64,000 nucleotides of DNA from Anthoceros angustus (lineage: Eukaryota; Streptophyta; Anthocerotopsida; Anthocerotales; Anthocerotaceae). The stretch covers positions 1,674,001 through 1,738,000 of the forward strand of contig VJWM01000063.1 in the NCBI GenBank assembly GCA_010909165.1, given 5' to 3'. The notes beneath the pieces were generated by a model that was not told the origin of the DNA, ran no database searches, and saw only the letters and a program-made list of their open reading frames with translations. The position numbers and the translations under genes were made by a program. Each line of letters begins with the position of its first letter. Within the stretch, counting starts at the first letter, position 1. Positions 29,641-42,560 of the stretch are shown here, piece by piece.

Positions 29641-31700
29641 CTAAGGTGTCCGGAAAGACTCTTGACGTCGCAACGGAATTTCATCTCCATCTAGCTCATC
29701 CTCACTAGGACGCTTAATCATGACACCGAGGGACAGCCGACCAGAGCCCATGGGAGGTTGAATGCCACTGTAGAGACCACCTGCGGACATATGAATACAC
29801 AGTGTGAAACTTGGCAAACACATTACGTACCTACAGCAGCACAGCAGCACTAACTTGAATGCTATCTTGCTCACTTGGAACCTACCTCCAACTTAACAGG
29901 ATGAACCGACAGAACTGCATAAGGAATGTTAGTGGAACGAACCCATCCCAGAGGAATCGTTGCCAAGATCCTTTGTCGCATGCAGTAAAAATGTTCCACA
30001 AAGGATAGTTACAAACCCACAGAGCTCACTGATGATCTGTGGGGTATTCTGGCCAGCCCAATCCTACAAAGGCCAGCGCAAAAGCATCTGAATCAGCAAA
30101 GGTGCTACTAGCATACAAGTGATGATGAACCGGATGCTCATTAGAAGGAGACTGACCTTGAACATAATAACACTTGCAAGAATAGTAAGTGACGTGAACA
30201 TCACATAGTAGATTGGTGACACGACCGCAGTGTTGAATGTATCTAGAGCCTGTCCACCAAACAAAGAGGCAACATATGCAAGTCAGTTCACATACCATGT
30301 CCCTGCAACTACATCACTTAGGGAACAAAAAACTCCACAAGGATCTGTATCCCCACCTTATTCAGGTAGTTCATCTGAGTCAATACGCAGGTGATCACCA
30401 CCATTGCGAATACAGATGTTTGAGGATAAACAAGCTGGTTGTCTCCTTGGAACGTTAGCTTCAAAGCTATGCCCAGGGCTTTGACACTCATGACCTGGAA
30501 TATGTGCCCGTGAGGATGTTAGTAAGGAACAAAGCCATGAGAAATTTAAGACAAACTTCTGAACAAATTCCACGTAGTGATCAAGTCATGGCGTGTAAAG
30601 TGATGTACCGAGAGAGAGCCCATCAGAGAGCAGATGCCAATGTACACCATGATGTGTGTGTGCCCATACCGCGGCACAAAATGAAAAATGAGTAGCAACA
30701 CCACTGACACTACACAAACTGTGTAAAACAGAAAAGCTGGAAAACGACGAGGACGGGTCAGTACAACCCCTGCATCATAACTGATGACAGTCTGAACAAA
30801 CAGAATTCCTGAAAACTGCTGCTTCAAGAAATAACTCTGCAGTTCTGACACTAGCAACTATAGCAGTAGAGCATACAGCTGCAGCCAAAAGCCCATAACA
30901 AGGGTATACCGGGTTCTGTTGCAAGACGCCAGACAACCTCCACAGACTCGACAGACCGCTCTGCAGGAGCATGGAGCACAATGGTGGTGGAGCCAACAAC
31001 ACAAAGGACACATCCAAGAATTCCTAGCCAATGTAGTTTCTCCTTCAGCACCACATGTGCCAAGCATGCACTGAAAACACCACATTCATGCCGACCAGTT
31101 AGCCATGCAACATATAACATCAACTAAGAATCTCACTGCATTTGGCAATTATGGAAAGGCAACCGTGAGCAAAGAGAGAACATGGGAGATGTGATCACAC
31201 CTGACAATAATACTAAGGGCACCAAGCGGCGTCACAAGAATAGCTGGAGCAAATGCGTATGCAGCAAAGTTGGCAACCTCTCCAACAATCACTGACAAAA
31301 CAGGACAAAAAGTTCAGAGACCAACAAAAATGTCTCCAAACGCTGAGCTTGCACTCTGGATGGACGAGAGATGAGGGCAGCTTTCAAAACTTACTGGTCA
31401 CCATGCCTGCCCACCACAAGGGTTCAGATAGATACGCATACCCACCAGCACCTGCACCACGAAAACCAAAACCCTTCTTCAAGCATTGGCTATGGAACCG
31501 AAACGAAAATTGCAGCTCGCTAGAAGGTCTCAAAACTGCCAAATTTCTCAGAGTACTACTTGATCCTGGAACCTACCTGCCCTGACCCCAGTACTAGCTG
31601 CTCGCTTCAGTCCCTTCTTCTTGATGATGAAGCTTGCCCCGATGAAGATGCTGGAGGAGAGAGCTAGGGCAAGCCCTCGATGATTATCTTGCACAGTCAT
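29641..31700 (-). CDS. NIPA: NIPA-family magnesium transporter
   Basis: A multi-pass transporter (DUF803/NIPA family) that moves Mg2+, usually in endosomal or plasma membranes. Nine exons were resolved: 31700-31577, 31451-31395, 31291-31201, 31070-30910, 30736-30609, 30494-30357, 30249-30157, 30063-29943 and 29780-29641. All are GT-AG and phases close to 350 aa. Recognisable segments in order: [146 protein letters not shown]. The tail ([16 protein letters not shown]) matches plant members. About nine membrane helices are expected. Nothing is broken. Confidence 0.95.
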
Positions 31701-32137
31701 GGCAGGCTCTTCCCCTGCCTACCTGACTCAACAACCAAGTCAAACTGCTTATGCCAAATAATGTGTAGTCCATCTACCCTCCTTTGCCATCCCCAAGTAC
31801 GCCGCTTGCTAGCTGCGTGTCAGCTCTCCGAGGATCGAAACCAGATCAATAAAGGCAAATACAATGAATTCACGCTGTCACAATTCGCGACTACTGAGCA
31901 CCATCTTCGGTACAAAATTCCATGCTCTTCAACCCTAAATCCGCGATTACTCTGGAAACTTCTCTCCTGGGTCTTCGGGCGTCAGATTGCAATACACAGC
32001 ACAGCTGTTTCGATTACAGCCCCACGGGATCTGCTTCACGGCTGTGGCAGGAACCGCTGACCCGCGCATTGACTGCCTATATTTTCAAAGCTGCATGCGC
32101 CCAATACTCGCTTCTCCAACCCACCAGCATCAAACAG

Positions 32138-32400
32138 TGCTTCCACTTACCCTGATGCCTTGTACCCATCAAGCCATTTCCTCTTCATGTCACCCACCGA
32201 TTCCACGTGGTCCTGAAAGCTCCTCTGTATGGACGTCCTCATAACATACTCGCCTGAGGAGAGTTCCCCCACACACCACCTAGAACCAGCGAGCTTGTCC
32301 TCAGTCTCAAAATCTGAGGACTGGCTAGACTTGCCGCTTGCAACTCTCGCCCTGAGAAAGTCATGGTAATTTTGCACCCGCTGCCCCGATCTCGGGTCCC
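32138..32400 (-). CDS. Possible exon of an unknown gene
   Basis: A minus-strand frame encodes QNYHDFLRARVASGKSSQ, FETEDKLAGSRWCVGELSSG and a basic end (DMKRKWLDGYKASG) followed by a strong donor, G|GTAAGTGG, near 32,147. The composition looks like real protein. Upstream, a TATA-like box (ATATATAGACTATATGGG, about 32,640-32,655) and a possible first exon near 32,540-32,590 exist, but their frames do not join cleanly. A short downstream exon ending LKI-stop is conceivable. I do not recognise the family. Confidence 0.3.
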
Positions 32401-32919
32401 GGTCACAGGGCTATCCTTGAAGGGCCTGGTGTCACCATGAATTGCCCACCCACGGACCTGCAGACACGAAAAAGGAAGGGCAAGGGAAGGCGAGGGGAAA
32501 GAGAGATACACGGGGAGAGGCTGGGAGTGGGGCTGGTCCTCGGCCTACGTTTACTAACCAGGTTTGTACCGGTTTGAGGTATTACCATTCCAGGTTAAAC
32601 GCGACTGACGCACTGGATCTGCTCCTCACATGCCCAGCCCATATAGTCTATATATGTATGCTCAAGAGGTTTATTATAGTGCACTTGGATGGAAATTTTC
32701 CTATCACGTAAGCACTCGTGTTCTGCGTATGTAATGACGGACACACGTGTATGTGGACTGGTTGTGTGAAAGCGGTTTTGGCTTCTACCAGCCACGTTCT
32801 GATCCCGCCGAGTCCTGCTTGGGAGAGGCCTCAGCTGGGCTTGTTGTGGGCGGGTTAGAGCTGGCGGCATTGCACCTGTGGTGTATGTCATTGGTTCGTT
32901 TTCTTTCTCAGAACCAGTC

Positions 32920-35900
32920 ATGCCGGCTGTGGTGAAAAAGCGGAAGGCCCTGGCTGTCCGCGGAGAGCCTGAGGACGATGGAGACGGAGTGCGAGGTGAG
33001 AATTATGGCCCCAGGTTTGTGGGTTTTGCGCCGTTCTGAAGGAACTGTTGTGACGGTGTTGTGGGTTCTGGAGCAGATGGAGATTTTGAGCGTGACGAGC
33101 TTGGAGGTGATATGGAGCATTTTTTTGAACAGGAAGATGATGAGGGGCGCGAAAATACGGACGATTTTCTGCCCATGTGAGTGGGTTGTCTGGATGTGTG
33201 ATTGGCTCTGACCAACCCTAAGTTTTGGTCTTGAATGGAGAAGATGGCAGGTGCTGAGGAGATGGTGTGGAATTGGTTGGTGCAGTAGTGCAGACGGGAG
33301 GTTGCGGCTGCGCCCTGACATAGCACTGGATGGGCCTCAGTACGCTGGACGGAAGAGCAGTAGGAAGAGGGCACTTGAAGAGAGCGATTCTGAAGAGGGG
33401 CAAGGTGATTCTGATTCAGACATTTCGAATGGCAGTAGAGCTGCACCGGAGGATGATGACATCTCCGAGGAGGAGGCAGATGGACTGGTGAGTAAATGCA
33501 ACTTGTCACGTATGTAGCTGCCTGCGAAGATTACATGTATAAGGTTCTGTTGTATGGTACTTGAACAGTGGAATGTGGAGGAGAAAGTCTTGGTTGTTAT
33601 GTGGCCTTGTGTGTGGACTTGACTCTATTTTCTGATGTTCAAGGGCTGGCAAGCTGGGGACAAGAATGATGATGCACTGGAAGCTCTTAGCAAGGAGTAC
33701 GAAGAACTTCGCGAGCAGGAAGAGTAAGGTGCTCCAGTATGAGGCTGCGCAATGTTTGTGGGGGTGCAGTCCTGTATGCTCTCTTGACGTGGCTTAACTG
33801 TGGGATTAAATGCTGCAGGCTCATATTGAGCAATTTAAAAACAGAAGGCACTTCTGATGTGCAGAAAGGTTGGGGAGTGCGAAACCAGAAGGTAATTGCT
33901 GACTATGGCGCTCATCCTGGGGCCAACACATAGCGACTCTGTTTTGCATCTGGGCGAGGACATTTGAGGGCTGGGACTGATTCTCACCTGGTCACAAATA
34001 TTTCTAAATTTGTCTCACAGGCCCTCTGGGACCGGGGTGTGGAGCATCGCATCTTCTCACAAAAGTTTTTGTCTGGTGCCAATAGACTTCCAAGGGTATG
34101 TCATAGCTTACGAAGGTGCATTTGTGCGAAATTGTTGGGTGCACCACTGGATGGTTTTTTTTCTAAGCGAATTCATGAACTGCATGTTTGACCATTTAAC
34201 AGCGCCCACTCTGGGGACCTAACGTTCCTGCATGATGCACAGCGGTTGGTGTGACTGGTTGGTTGTCTTATTCTACAGAGTCAAGCAATGGCAATGTTTA
34301 CCAGTGACGCGAGGATCAAGAACTCTTCTGAGGCTTTGATCCAGGCAGGGCTTCGCACTCTTGGTAGACTGTTGGATTTGGAGCAGGTATGCTTCAGGAA
34401 AAGTGGTTGGTCGTTGTTCTCTGGCAACTGCTCTGTACCGAGTTGTTCAAGCTGTGACGTGGGCTTGTATCTTCGTTAAATTGCAGGCCATTTTCAAGCA
34501 GAATCCTGCTATCACCGAGGCATTTGCTCGCACTCAGACTGGTATGTTACTCTTCTCAATCTTTATTGGTTCTAGGCAAAGTGGCCACGTGATGGGCATT
34601 TGAACTTGGTGTCCATCAGAAAATGGGACGCAAGAAACAGTGGGTGCAGCAGAGTCTTCTCGGTCCATTTCTTCAGTAGATGAGGCTTGGGACCAGATGA
34701 ATGTCCTATACGCTAGGTGTGTATCTTAGTCCTCCTTGTCATGGTCTTCTCTTCCAAAATAGGATGAAGCAGACTTTACCTCCCTGTCATTGCTTTGGAA
34801 CTGAGCTTGAGCATGAACTAAACTGCTCTGAGATTGTGTACCATTCGCTTCTCTTGCAGTCTGGTTCCATATCGAAATAGTTCATTGGACAGATGGCAGC
34901 GCAAAACCCAGCTTTCTACTGGTGGTGCTGCTTCAAAGTTAAAACTCCGTGCCTTCAATCAGGTATATGTCACCACGATAATCGTAAGACCTCGATGTTA
35001 TTAGGCAGCTAGTTGCAGTTCATGATCGTCTCTTCCATCTGTAGTATGCATGTCCCTGTGGGTCTTGAACTCTTTTATGAGGTGGCATGCCATGGAGGTT
35101 GACCACACTCTCTTGCATGTAGAGTATTGCAGAGCAAGTGGGAGCTATCATGCGAGACCCGTCTCGCATCGTGAACAGGATGCGCTCAAGGAAATCAACA
35201 GTACATGTCATTGGACAGGTAACCTACTGGAATATTAACTGCATATGTGTGCTAAAATTTCTAGTCCCAGTGTTTTTTACACACTATCAAAGCATTGATT
35301 CCAAGATGCACCAACAGGCAAGGGGTAGCGATCAGGCTGATGGGGACACATTGTCTTCTGAGGAGGTTAGAAGCAATGGTTTATGCTGTTCGTTAGACTC
35401 CCTCATGTCGGTTTCCTTACCAGTTTTGAGACATCACAGGTCGATGATGGCGATCCAGAATCATTTGACGATTCAGAGTTCTATCAGCAACTTTTACAAG
35501 AATTTCTGGAATCCTCAGCACATGGCGTTGGTGTGTCTTCGATGTTCCTGATGTTGCATATCATCTCAGTTAGAATGAGATCGCCCGAAGAATTTCTCTC
35601 GAGGCAAAATTTGGACTCCCTGGATAAGTTATCGAATCGTGGCTTGCTTGCAGGTGACATGGATTCTTATGCCGTAAGGAAACTGAGAAACAAAAAGAGG
35701 AAAGTGGTCGATAGACGAGCGTCTAAAGGACGGAAGATTCGGTACGTGGTTTCCAGTCTCCGTTGATTCCAAACCAAGGCTGGCTGTCCGAGCGTGCTGA
35801 TGTTTGTTGTGCGGGAACGTGCGTGTTGCAGGTACAACGTGTTGGATCCACTAGTCAACTTTTGCGCGCCAGAGCCCATGATATTACCTCCAATGGCTGA

Positions 35901-35949
35901 GAAGTTATTTGGTAACCTCTTTGGACAAACGAAACGGGATAAATCTTAA
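32920..35949 (+). CDS. AATF: AATF/BFR2-like ribosome biogenesis protein
   Basis: A nucleolar protein of the AATF (Che-1)/yeast Bfr2 family, needed for early small-subunit rRNA processing. Fifteen exons were traced: 32920-32995, 33077-33176, 33289-33487, 33644-33723, 33819-33891, 34021-34095, 34279-34386, 34487-34541, 34620-34716, 34860-34962, 35123-35218, 35306-35365, 35440-35530, 35654-35741 and 35832-35949. Phases close at every junction to 472 aa. The N-terminal third is acidic (FEQEDDEG, EDDDISEEEADG). The middle holds the AATF/leucine-zipper region (ALWDRGVEHRIFSQK, SLVPYRNSSLDRWQRKTQ). The C-terminus is the TRAUB domain (FDDSEFYQQLLQEFLES, KKRKVVDRRASKGRKIRYNV). Exon 12 (MHQQARGSD...) is the least certain border. 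The 3' end converges on RTF1, 91 bp away. Confidence 0.92.
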
Positions 35950-36040
35950 GATGGAGTCCCACATGTTCTCGTTGAGAAATATAGGACACCAATTGTCGAA
36001 AGTAGTGTACAAAAAGAATTGAGGTGGTAGAACATAAGGC

Positions 36041-38020
36041 TCACAACAAACCTCTCCTACGCTTGTAGTCATGTACGGTCAGAGTTGAAGTATGCCTCCG
36101 CCCCTCGTTGCTGTCAATGGAAGGACTATATGCCGCTTCAAGCTTTCTCCGACGAGCCATGAATGCATGATGGGCCCCCTGGCCTCCACTATACTGTTGA
36201 AGCCCAACAAGCGAAATCTGTAGATCAAAATCATGAAGAGCGTAGAGCTGCGTTGAGCCATCCAGTGGGACCTGCCTGTTGACTAGCTTCTTAGTCACGG
36301 CTGCTAGTGGCTGACCCTCTGTGACTTTGTCGACAGCAGCTGCCTCGTCTTCAACCTTTGTTTCCTTCACTGGTGCTTTCTGGTAGTAATTCTGAGACCT
36401 CGTCCAGCGCCTTGAGAAAGGATCATATCCTGCCTCACCTGCTTTGGCATCAACATTTGTCGGTTTCAGCTCCGAAGCATTCTTAAAATTTTCAAACCTA
36501 TTCCGTCGATTCATCTCAGCCAAAGCAAGGGCCTTAGCATCCTTGCTCTTTACTTGCACTGAGAGTTGCTCCAACTCTTTTAGCCTTTTCTGAAGCCTCT
36601 CGATCTCTGCGTGATCCTTTTCCTTTTCAGACTTCTCTTCTGCCAATCCCAACTCCTTTAACACTCTGTCCTTCTCCAGCGCAAAGTTTGTGGGCCTACG
36701 GGAGGTCATCTTCTTCTCCTGCAACATTTTCTTCACATCCCCTGCTGTATAAATGTGGTTTTGCAACTTGGATATTGCATCCCTCTTTTCCATACATTCT
36801 TGTTTCGTAAAAGGGCGGCCTCCATGTTTTTTCCATTCTCTCACTGCCTCCTTAACCTCAGCTTCAGTGGGCGGTTGCTCGGAAACTCGTATCATCTGCC
36901 AACGTGCTGCTGATTGTTCATCCCCCCAGATGCAGTTCAAGTACTTGAACGTGGGGCGATTCTCAAACTTGTAAACCTTATCTGGATCCTTGGCATCCAC
37001 GTTCTTCACCAGGCAGACCCGATAGATGCTGCTCCCAGAGCTCGACACCCCAATTCCTATCTTCACAAAGCAGCCAACAATAAGCTCTTCAAAAAATGGC
37101 TCGGTAAACCATTTCAAAAGCTTTCTCCTGGGTACGGTGATGCTCTTTATGTCCTCGTACTCCGCCTCAGGCATCTCGTTGATGCCTGCATCTTCCTCCT
37201 CCCCTCCACTCGGTTCATCATCTCCCCTACACAAGAGCAACCCGAATCCCCGTCAATTTTCCAACAGGAGACCTGTCTTGCTTCTCGAGTCATAACAAAG
37301 CAACCTACTGTACTATGCAAGACTGAAAGACAAAACAATTTCACACCTGCTGATGCTCTCGTCGTCATCACTATCAGACTCCGACGGAGCACCAAGGTTT
37401 CTTCGGGGTGATGAGGAGCGTCTGTCTCTGGGAGCTGAGCCTACTGCACTATCTCGCCTTCTCTTCTGCAAGTCAGGATCCTGAGCTTTCTGCCTCCTTG
37501 CCACCAACTCGTGCAAAGCGTTTTCCTTTACACTCCGTGTAGACTCCCTCACAGAGGACCGCATACGAGACGAAGGTGGCCCCTGATCCTTATCCCTAGG
37601 CTTGGTGGGTGTCTCCACGTGCCTCTTCCCTCGCCTCCTGATGAGAAAATTCTCCCTCTGCTCAGCTCGGTCATGCAGAATCATCTCCCTCTCCAGCTCG
37701 CTCATGGCCATCAACTTGGCCCTATCCTCCTCGTTTTTGTAGAGGTCACTGCCATACGAGAGCTCACTGTCGTAACCATCCCTTTCCGCTTCCTCCTCCT
37801 TGTCTGCAGCATCAAATCGTTTCTTCAAGGGCATCCGGGAGCCCTTGCCCTTCCCAACCGAGCCATCATAGGCATCGTCGTCAGCATCGTTGTCGCTATG
37901 GTCATCAGAGCTGGAGTCATGGTGGACAGGGGGCCGGGATTTCTTGCTCTGGGAATTCTTTTCACTGCTTGCCTTCGTCCGGCCAGCTGCCTCCAGCAGC
38001 ATGTCATCCAGGGACGCCAT
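36041..38020 (-). CDS. VIP5: RTF1 homologue of the PAF1 complex (VIP5-like)
   Basis: RTF1 is a PAF1-complex subunit that couples RNA polymerase II elongation to H2B ubiquitination; plant VIP5 affects flowering time. Two exons, 38020-37347 and 37226-36041, join in phase 2 to 619 aa. The start MASLDDMLLEAAGRTK is typical. Exon 1 encodes the acidic and Ser/Asp-rich half plus the histone-modification domain region (DGYDSELSYGSDLYKNEEDR, LEREMILHDRAEQREN). Exon 2 carries the Plus3 domain from about residue 255 (RRKLLKWFTEPFFEELIVGC, IGIGVSSSGSSIYRVC) and then a long charged coiled coil (ERLQKRLKELEQLSVQVK). A tandem duplication has copied 36,967-38,760, i.e. the promoter, exon 1 and the first part of exon 2, immediately upstream. 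This copy is the full-length one. Confidence 0.95.
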
Positions 38021-40541
38021 TGCCACTTGCGGAGCTAACCAGAGGCGCTGCACACCCAAGGAGGCAATTCACGTCAATTCCTGATGCCACTTTCTAAGCT
38101 TGCCATGTATTCCTTTAGGTTCTCACACCTCAGTCCAACGATAACAATCAAAGGGGGTAGTCTCATGCAGAGAACTCGCGCTCCCTCGTCTTCTCGACAA
38201 ACCCTCGGATGCACCTATCAGGGTAAAATTTGATAAGGTGCACCAGTTATCAATAATAGATATAGATATCTAGATATTATAATAATATTTTTAAGATTAT
38301 ATTAAAATTAAAGAAAATGTGGGGACTTTATAAGAAGAACGAGATGAGAAATCCCATCTATCCCGAGACCAAAAGGGACTACCCACGGCGCACCCGGCGG
38401 GGGGGTGTGCCCTCACACTAATCTACCCTATAACCCTCAAATTAAAACTAAATAGGTATGTAAATTTTTAACCACTTATTATTAAATTAAATAGGTATGT
38501 AAATATTTAATCACTAGTTATGATTAAATTAAATAGGTATGTAAATCTTTAATCACTAGTGATTAAATTAAACAGGTATGTAAATCTTTAATCACCTATG
38601 ATTCAAGCTTGACTAGATTCATTCCTATACTAATTAAACATGTCTTTCTCTACGTCATCTATTTTTTTTTCTGTGTTAAGTGCATTGCAGAACCAGGCTT
38701 GTAGGGCTCTTACAATAGGAGGGGCAGGATTCATTCGGAAGTAAGACCTTGTAGCTTCTGACTTGTAAACCTTATCTGGATCCTTGGCATCCACGTTCTT
38801 CACCAGGCAGACCCGATAGATGCTGCTCCCAGAGCTCGACACCCCAATTCCTATCTTCACAAAGCAGCCAACAATAAGCTCTTCAAAATGGCTCGGTAAA
38901 CCATTTCAAAAGCTTTCTCCTGGGTACGGTGATGCTCTTTATGTCCTCGTACTCCGCCTCAGGCATCTCGTTGATGCCTGCATCTTCCTCCTCCCCTCCA
39001 CTCGGTTCATCATCTCCCCTACACAAGAGCAACCTGAATCCCCGTCAATTTTCCAACAGGAGACCTGTCTTGCTTCTCGAGTCATAACAAAGCAACCTAC
39101 TGTACTATGCAAGACTGAAAGACAAAACAATTTCACACCTGCTGATGCTCTCGTCGTCATCACTATCAGACTCCGACGGAGCACCAAGGTTTCTTCGGGG
39201 TGATGAGGAGCGTCTGTCTCTGGGAGCTGAGCCTACTGCACTATCTCGCCTTCTCTGCAAGTCAGGATCCTGAGCTTTCTGCCTCCTTGCCACCAACTCG
39301 TGCAAAGCGTTTTCCTTTACACTCCGTGTAGACTCCTCACAGAGGACCGCATACGAGACGAAGGTGGCCCTGATCCTTATCCCTAGGCTTGGTGGGTGTC
39401 TCCACGTGCCTCTTCCCTCGCCTCCTGATGAGAAAATTCTCCCTCTGCTCAGCTCGGTCATGCAGAATCATCTCCCTCTCCAGCTCGCTCATGGCCATCA
39501 ACTTGGCCCTATCCTCCTCGTTTTTGTAGAGGTCACTGCCATACGAGAGCTCACTGTCGTAACCATCCCTTTCCGCTTCCTCCTCCTTGTCTGCAGCATC
39601 AAATCGTTTCTTCAAGGGCATCCGGGGCCCTTGCCCTTCCCAACCGAGCCATCATAGGCATCGTCGTCAGCATCGTTGTCGCTATGGTCATCAGAGCTGA
39701 GTCATGGTGGACAGGGGCCGGGATTTCTTGCTCTGGGAATTCTTTTCACTGCTTGCCTTCGTCCGGCCAGCTGCCTCCAGCAGCATGTCATCCAGGGACG
39801 CCATTGCCACTTGCGGAGCTAACCAGAGGCGCTGCACACCCCAAGGAGGCAATTCACGTCAATTCCTGATGCCACTTTCTAAGCTTGCCATGTATTCCTT
39901 TAGGTTCTCACACCTCAGTCCAACGATAACAATCAAAGGGGTAGTCTCATGCAGAGAACTCGCGCTCCTCGTCTTCTCGACAAACCCTCGGATGCACCTA
40001 TCAGGGTAAAATTTGATAAGGTGCACCAGTTATCAATAATAGATATAGATATCTAGATATTATAATAATATTTTTAAGATTATATTAAAATTAAAGAAAA
40101 TGTGGGGACTTTATAAGAAGAACGAGATGAGAAATCCCATCTATCCCGAGACCAAAAGGGACTACCCACGGCGCACCCGGCGGGGGGGTGTGCCCTCACA
40201 CTAATCTACCCTATAACCCTCAAATTAAAACTAAATAGGTATGTAAATTTTTAACCACTTATTATTAAATTAAATAGGTATGTAAATATTTAATCACTAG
40301 TTATGATTAAATTAAATAGGTATGTAAATCTTTAATCACTAGTGATTAAATTAAACAGGTATGTAAATCTTTAATCACCTGTGATTCAAGCTTGCCTAGA
40401 TTCATTCCTATACTAATTAAACATGTCTTTCTCTACGTCATCTATTTTTTTTTCTGTGTTAAGTGCATTGCAGAACCAGGCTTGTAGGGCTCTTACAATA
40501 GGAGGGGCAGGATTCATTCGGAAGTAAGACCTTGTAGCTTA
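36967..40541. repeat. 1.79-kb tandem duplication covering the 5' half of RTF1
   Basis: Unit 1 is 36,967-38,760 and unit 2 is 38,761-40,541. Both begin ACTTGTAAACCTTATCTGG and end CTTGTAGCTT followed by a divergent base. They are nearly identical. Unit 2 is about 13 bp shorter, mainly through one- and two-base losses in short homopolymers (for example GGCCCCTG to GGCCCTG, CTCCCTCAC to CTCCTCAC, AAAAAATGG to AAAATGG). Each unit also holds an AT-rich mini-array (38,448-38,600 and 40,232-40,383) built on AAATAGGTATGTAAAT. Confidence 0.95.
38640..39803 (-). pseudogene. Truncated, frameshifted RTF1 copy
   Basis: The second unit of the 1.79-kb duplication repeats exon 1, the intron and the first about 85 codons of exon 2 (to KNVDAKDPDKVYK). 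It then runs into the junction sequence, giving a novel tail and a stop. Exon 1 has several one-base deletions relative to the intact gene, so no continuous frame remains. It lacks most of the Plus3 domain and the coiled coil. If the deletions are sequencing errors, it would still encode only a truncated protein. Confidence 0.88.
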
Positions 40542-40582
40542 CAGGCAACCTTGTAAAGCCTTATATAAGGCACATCAATTCA

Positions 40583-40960
40583 CCCGCTGAGTTGAGTATA
40601 TACTCATAGGGATATCTTAAATATGGATATGTCTGTAGGGATATCAATCCACCCGTTGTTGGGTATATGTCATCTATGTGCTTCACAAGCATATATAAAA
40701 TATGAACTTGCCCGTGGGGATATCAATCGACCCCTTTGCTGAGTACGTATTGAGTATGTGCTTCATGGGGGTATATCTGAAATATAGACCTAACCCTAGG
40801 GATATCAGTCCACCCGTTATTAAGCGTGTGCTTCATATGGTTATCTAAAATATGGACTAAAATATAGAAGTACCTAGAGGATCCATAAGATGTCAATGGT
40901 ATATACACATCCAAAGGGATATGAATCCACGTGCTCTTGAGTATGTGCTGTTCATATGCA
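40583..40960. repeat. AT-rich satellite-like repeat
   Basis: About five imperfect units of 70-90 bp are built on GGGATATCAATCCACCCG, GAGTATGTGCTTCA and TATATAAAATATG. The units vary in length and order. No coding potential. From 40,961 to about 41,940 the DNA is unique-looking and gene-free, with one frame (41,605-41,940) that shows no family. Confidence 0.65.
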
Positions 40961-41959
40961 TGAGTAATCTTACAAGGAAAAGCTTTAATACAGGGCCCGC
41001 ATCAATGGAGTTGTGCTAATTTCTTCAATATAGTCCCGGCATATGTGCGGAGCCCTACAAGCCTACAATTGAATGAAACCCTTGTGCGGGGCTTTAATGT
41101 ACACTTTGATATAGCTATAGAAGTCTCCAAAATCACAATATAAAAAAAAATGTACATTTGCTGCATGAAAACTTACTTGGCCTTTTGTCTTTACTTCTAG
41201 ACTTTCTAATCTTTGTACATACCTATGGAATCTTTATGAGTCTCTTGACTCTTATTAAGCTTTCTAACCTCTGGAACAACTAAAGAGACACGTACATAAA
41301 TATGGAGTCTGACGAAACTCTCTAACTCTGAGTAGCATGGAGACACATGCATACCTATGGAGTCTTACAGAACTTTGTGCAACAAGTAGACTATTGTTGA
41401 AAAGAGGTAGAGCCATAGCCGTGCAGCAAAAATTGGTGCTCTCATCGGGTCTTTTTAGATCTTAATCTACTAAACCCTATTTGCGAAAAAAAACTTGCTA
41501 CCTTTGTTCTCCATAGAAAGAGTTTACAGCAAACCAAAAAGTTATAACCTTGCTCCTAACCGAAGGCAAGATCATTTAGTCTAGTGATATGATTCTCACT
41601 ATGTGTGCGAGAAGTGATATTCTCGGTTATCGCGATGCCCTTTAGTGTTAACTTGGCCCTTCAACACCAAGTATGGCATACCAAAGAGGACAGAGGGGAC
41701 GGGCCATTTTTTTCACGCGCAAAACTTTTGTTCACACCACACGTCTTTTCGGTGTCCGGTTTGGTAACCCGACCGAAATGGGGTAGCCCAAACCGGACGC
41801 ACCAGCCACTTAAGATGCAAAAGGGATTTTTTCATCCCATCCTGTGGTTTTCTCGCGATAAGAAAGAACTTTTTCTCTGCATCTTCTACTTTAGGGTTTT
41901 GCGAGATGGTTTGGGCTTAGCTAACCCACGCCCGTTTTAGGGTTCATCTCTTCGGTGGG

Positions 41960-42560
41960 CGGGGTTTAGAGCAGGCGGCTTTCTTTAGGCGGCGGCGGTG
42001 CGGGGCGGGCGAGCGAGCCTGACGAAGACGCGGGAAGGAGGCGAGGTGCAGGCGGCGGGCGTCAAGGTGCGAGGCGGTGTCGTCCAGGCGGCGGCGATCA
42101 GCGCGGCCCAGTCCACCAGTGCGCGTTCTTCCACGCAGCGCCTTCGCTAGGTAGCGTGGAGGCTGGTCGGGCGCGGCGTAGGTGGGCGGGCGGGCGCGCC
42201 CACGGAAGGTGGGCGGGGCACCGGCGCAGGCGAGCATGTTGGGCCCGGTTTGCGTGGAGCGGTAGGCGGCGGGCGGCGGTGGCACGGAGGCGGGCGGCGG
42301 CGGGCTGCGGTCGGGCGAGGTCGGGCGGCGGCGGGCCGTGGCGGGCGGGCCTGCGGTCGGGCGGTCCACAGGCGGGGTCGGCGCATCCACGGGGCGGGCG
42401 GGCGGGCCGTGGCGGGCGGCGGCGGGCGCGGGCGGGGCAAAACACGGGCGGCGGGCGCCCGGCGGGGCGAGGCGGTGCGGGGCGGTGGAGGCGTGTGGGC
42501 CGGTGGCGGCGGTGGAGGCGGTGGGCGGGCGGCAGTGCGGGGCGTGTCATGGTCAGCAGG
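41960..42560. repeat. Extremely GC-rich low-complexity block
   Basis: Nearly all sequence is built from GGCGGGC, GGCGG and GGCC steps. It generates long open frames in all phases rich in Ala, Arg, Gly and Pro, which I reject as genes. It marks a sharp composition change from the AT-rich repeats on its left. Confidence 0.8.
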
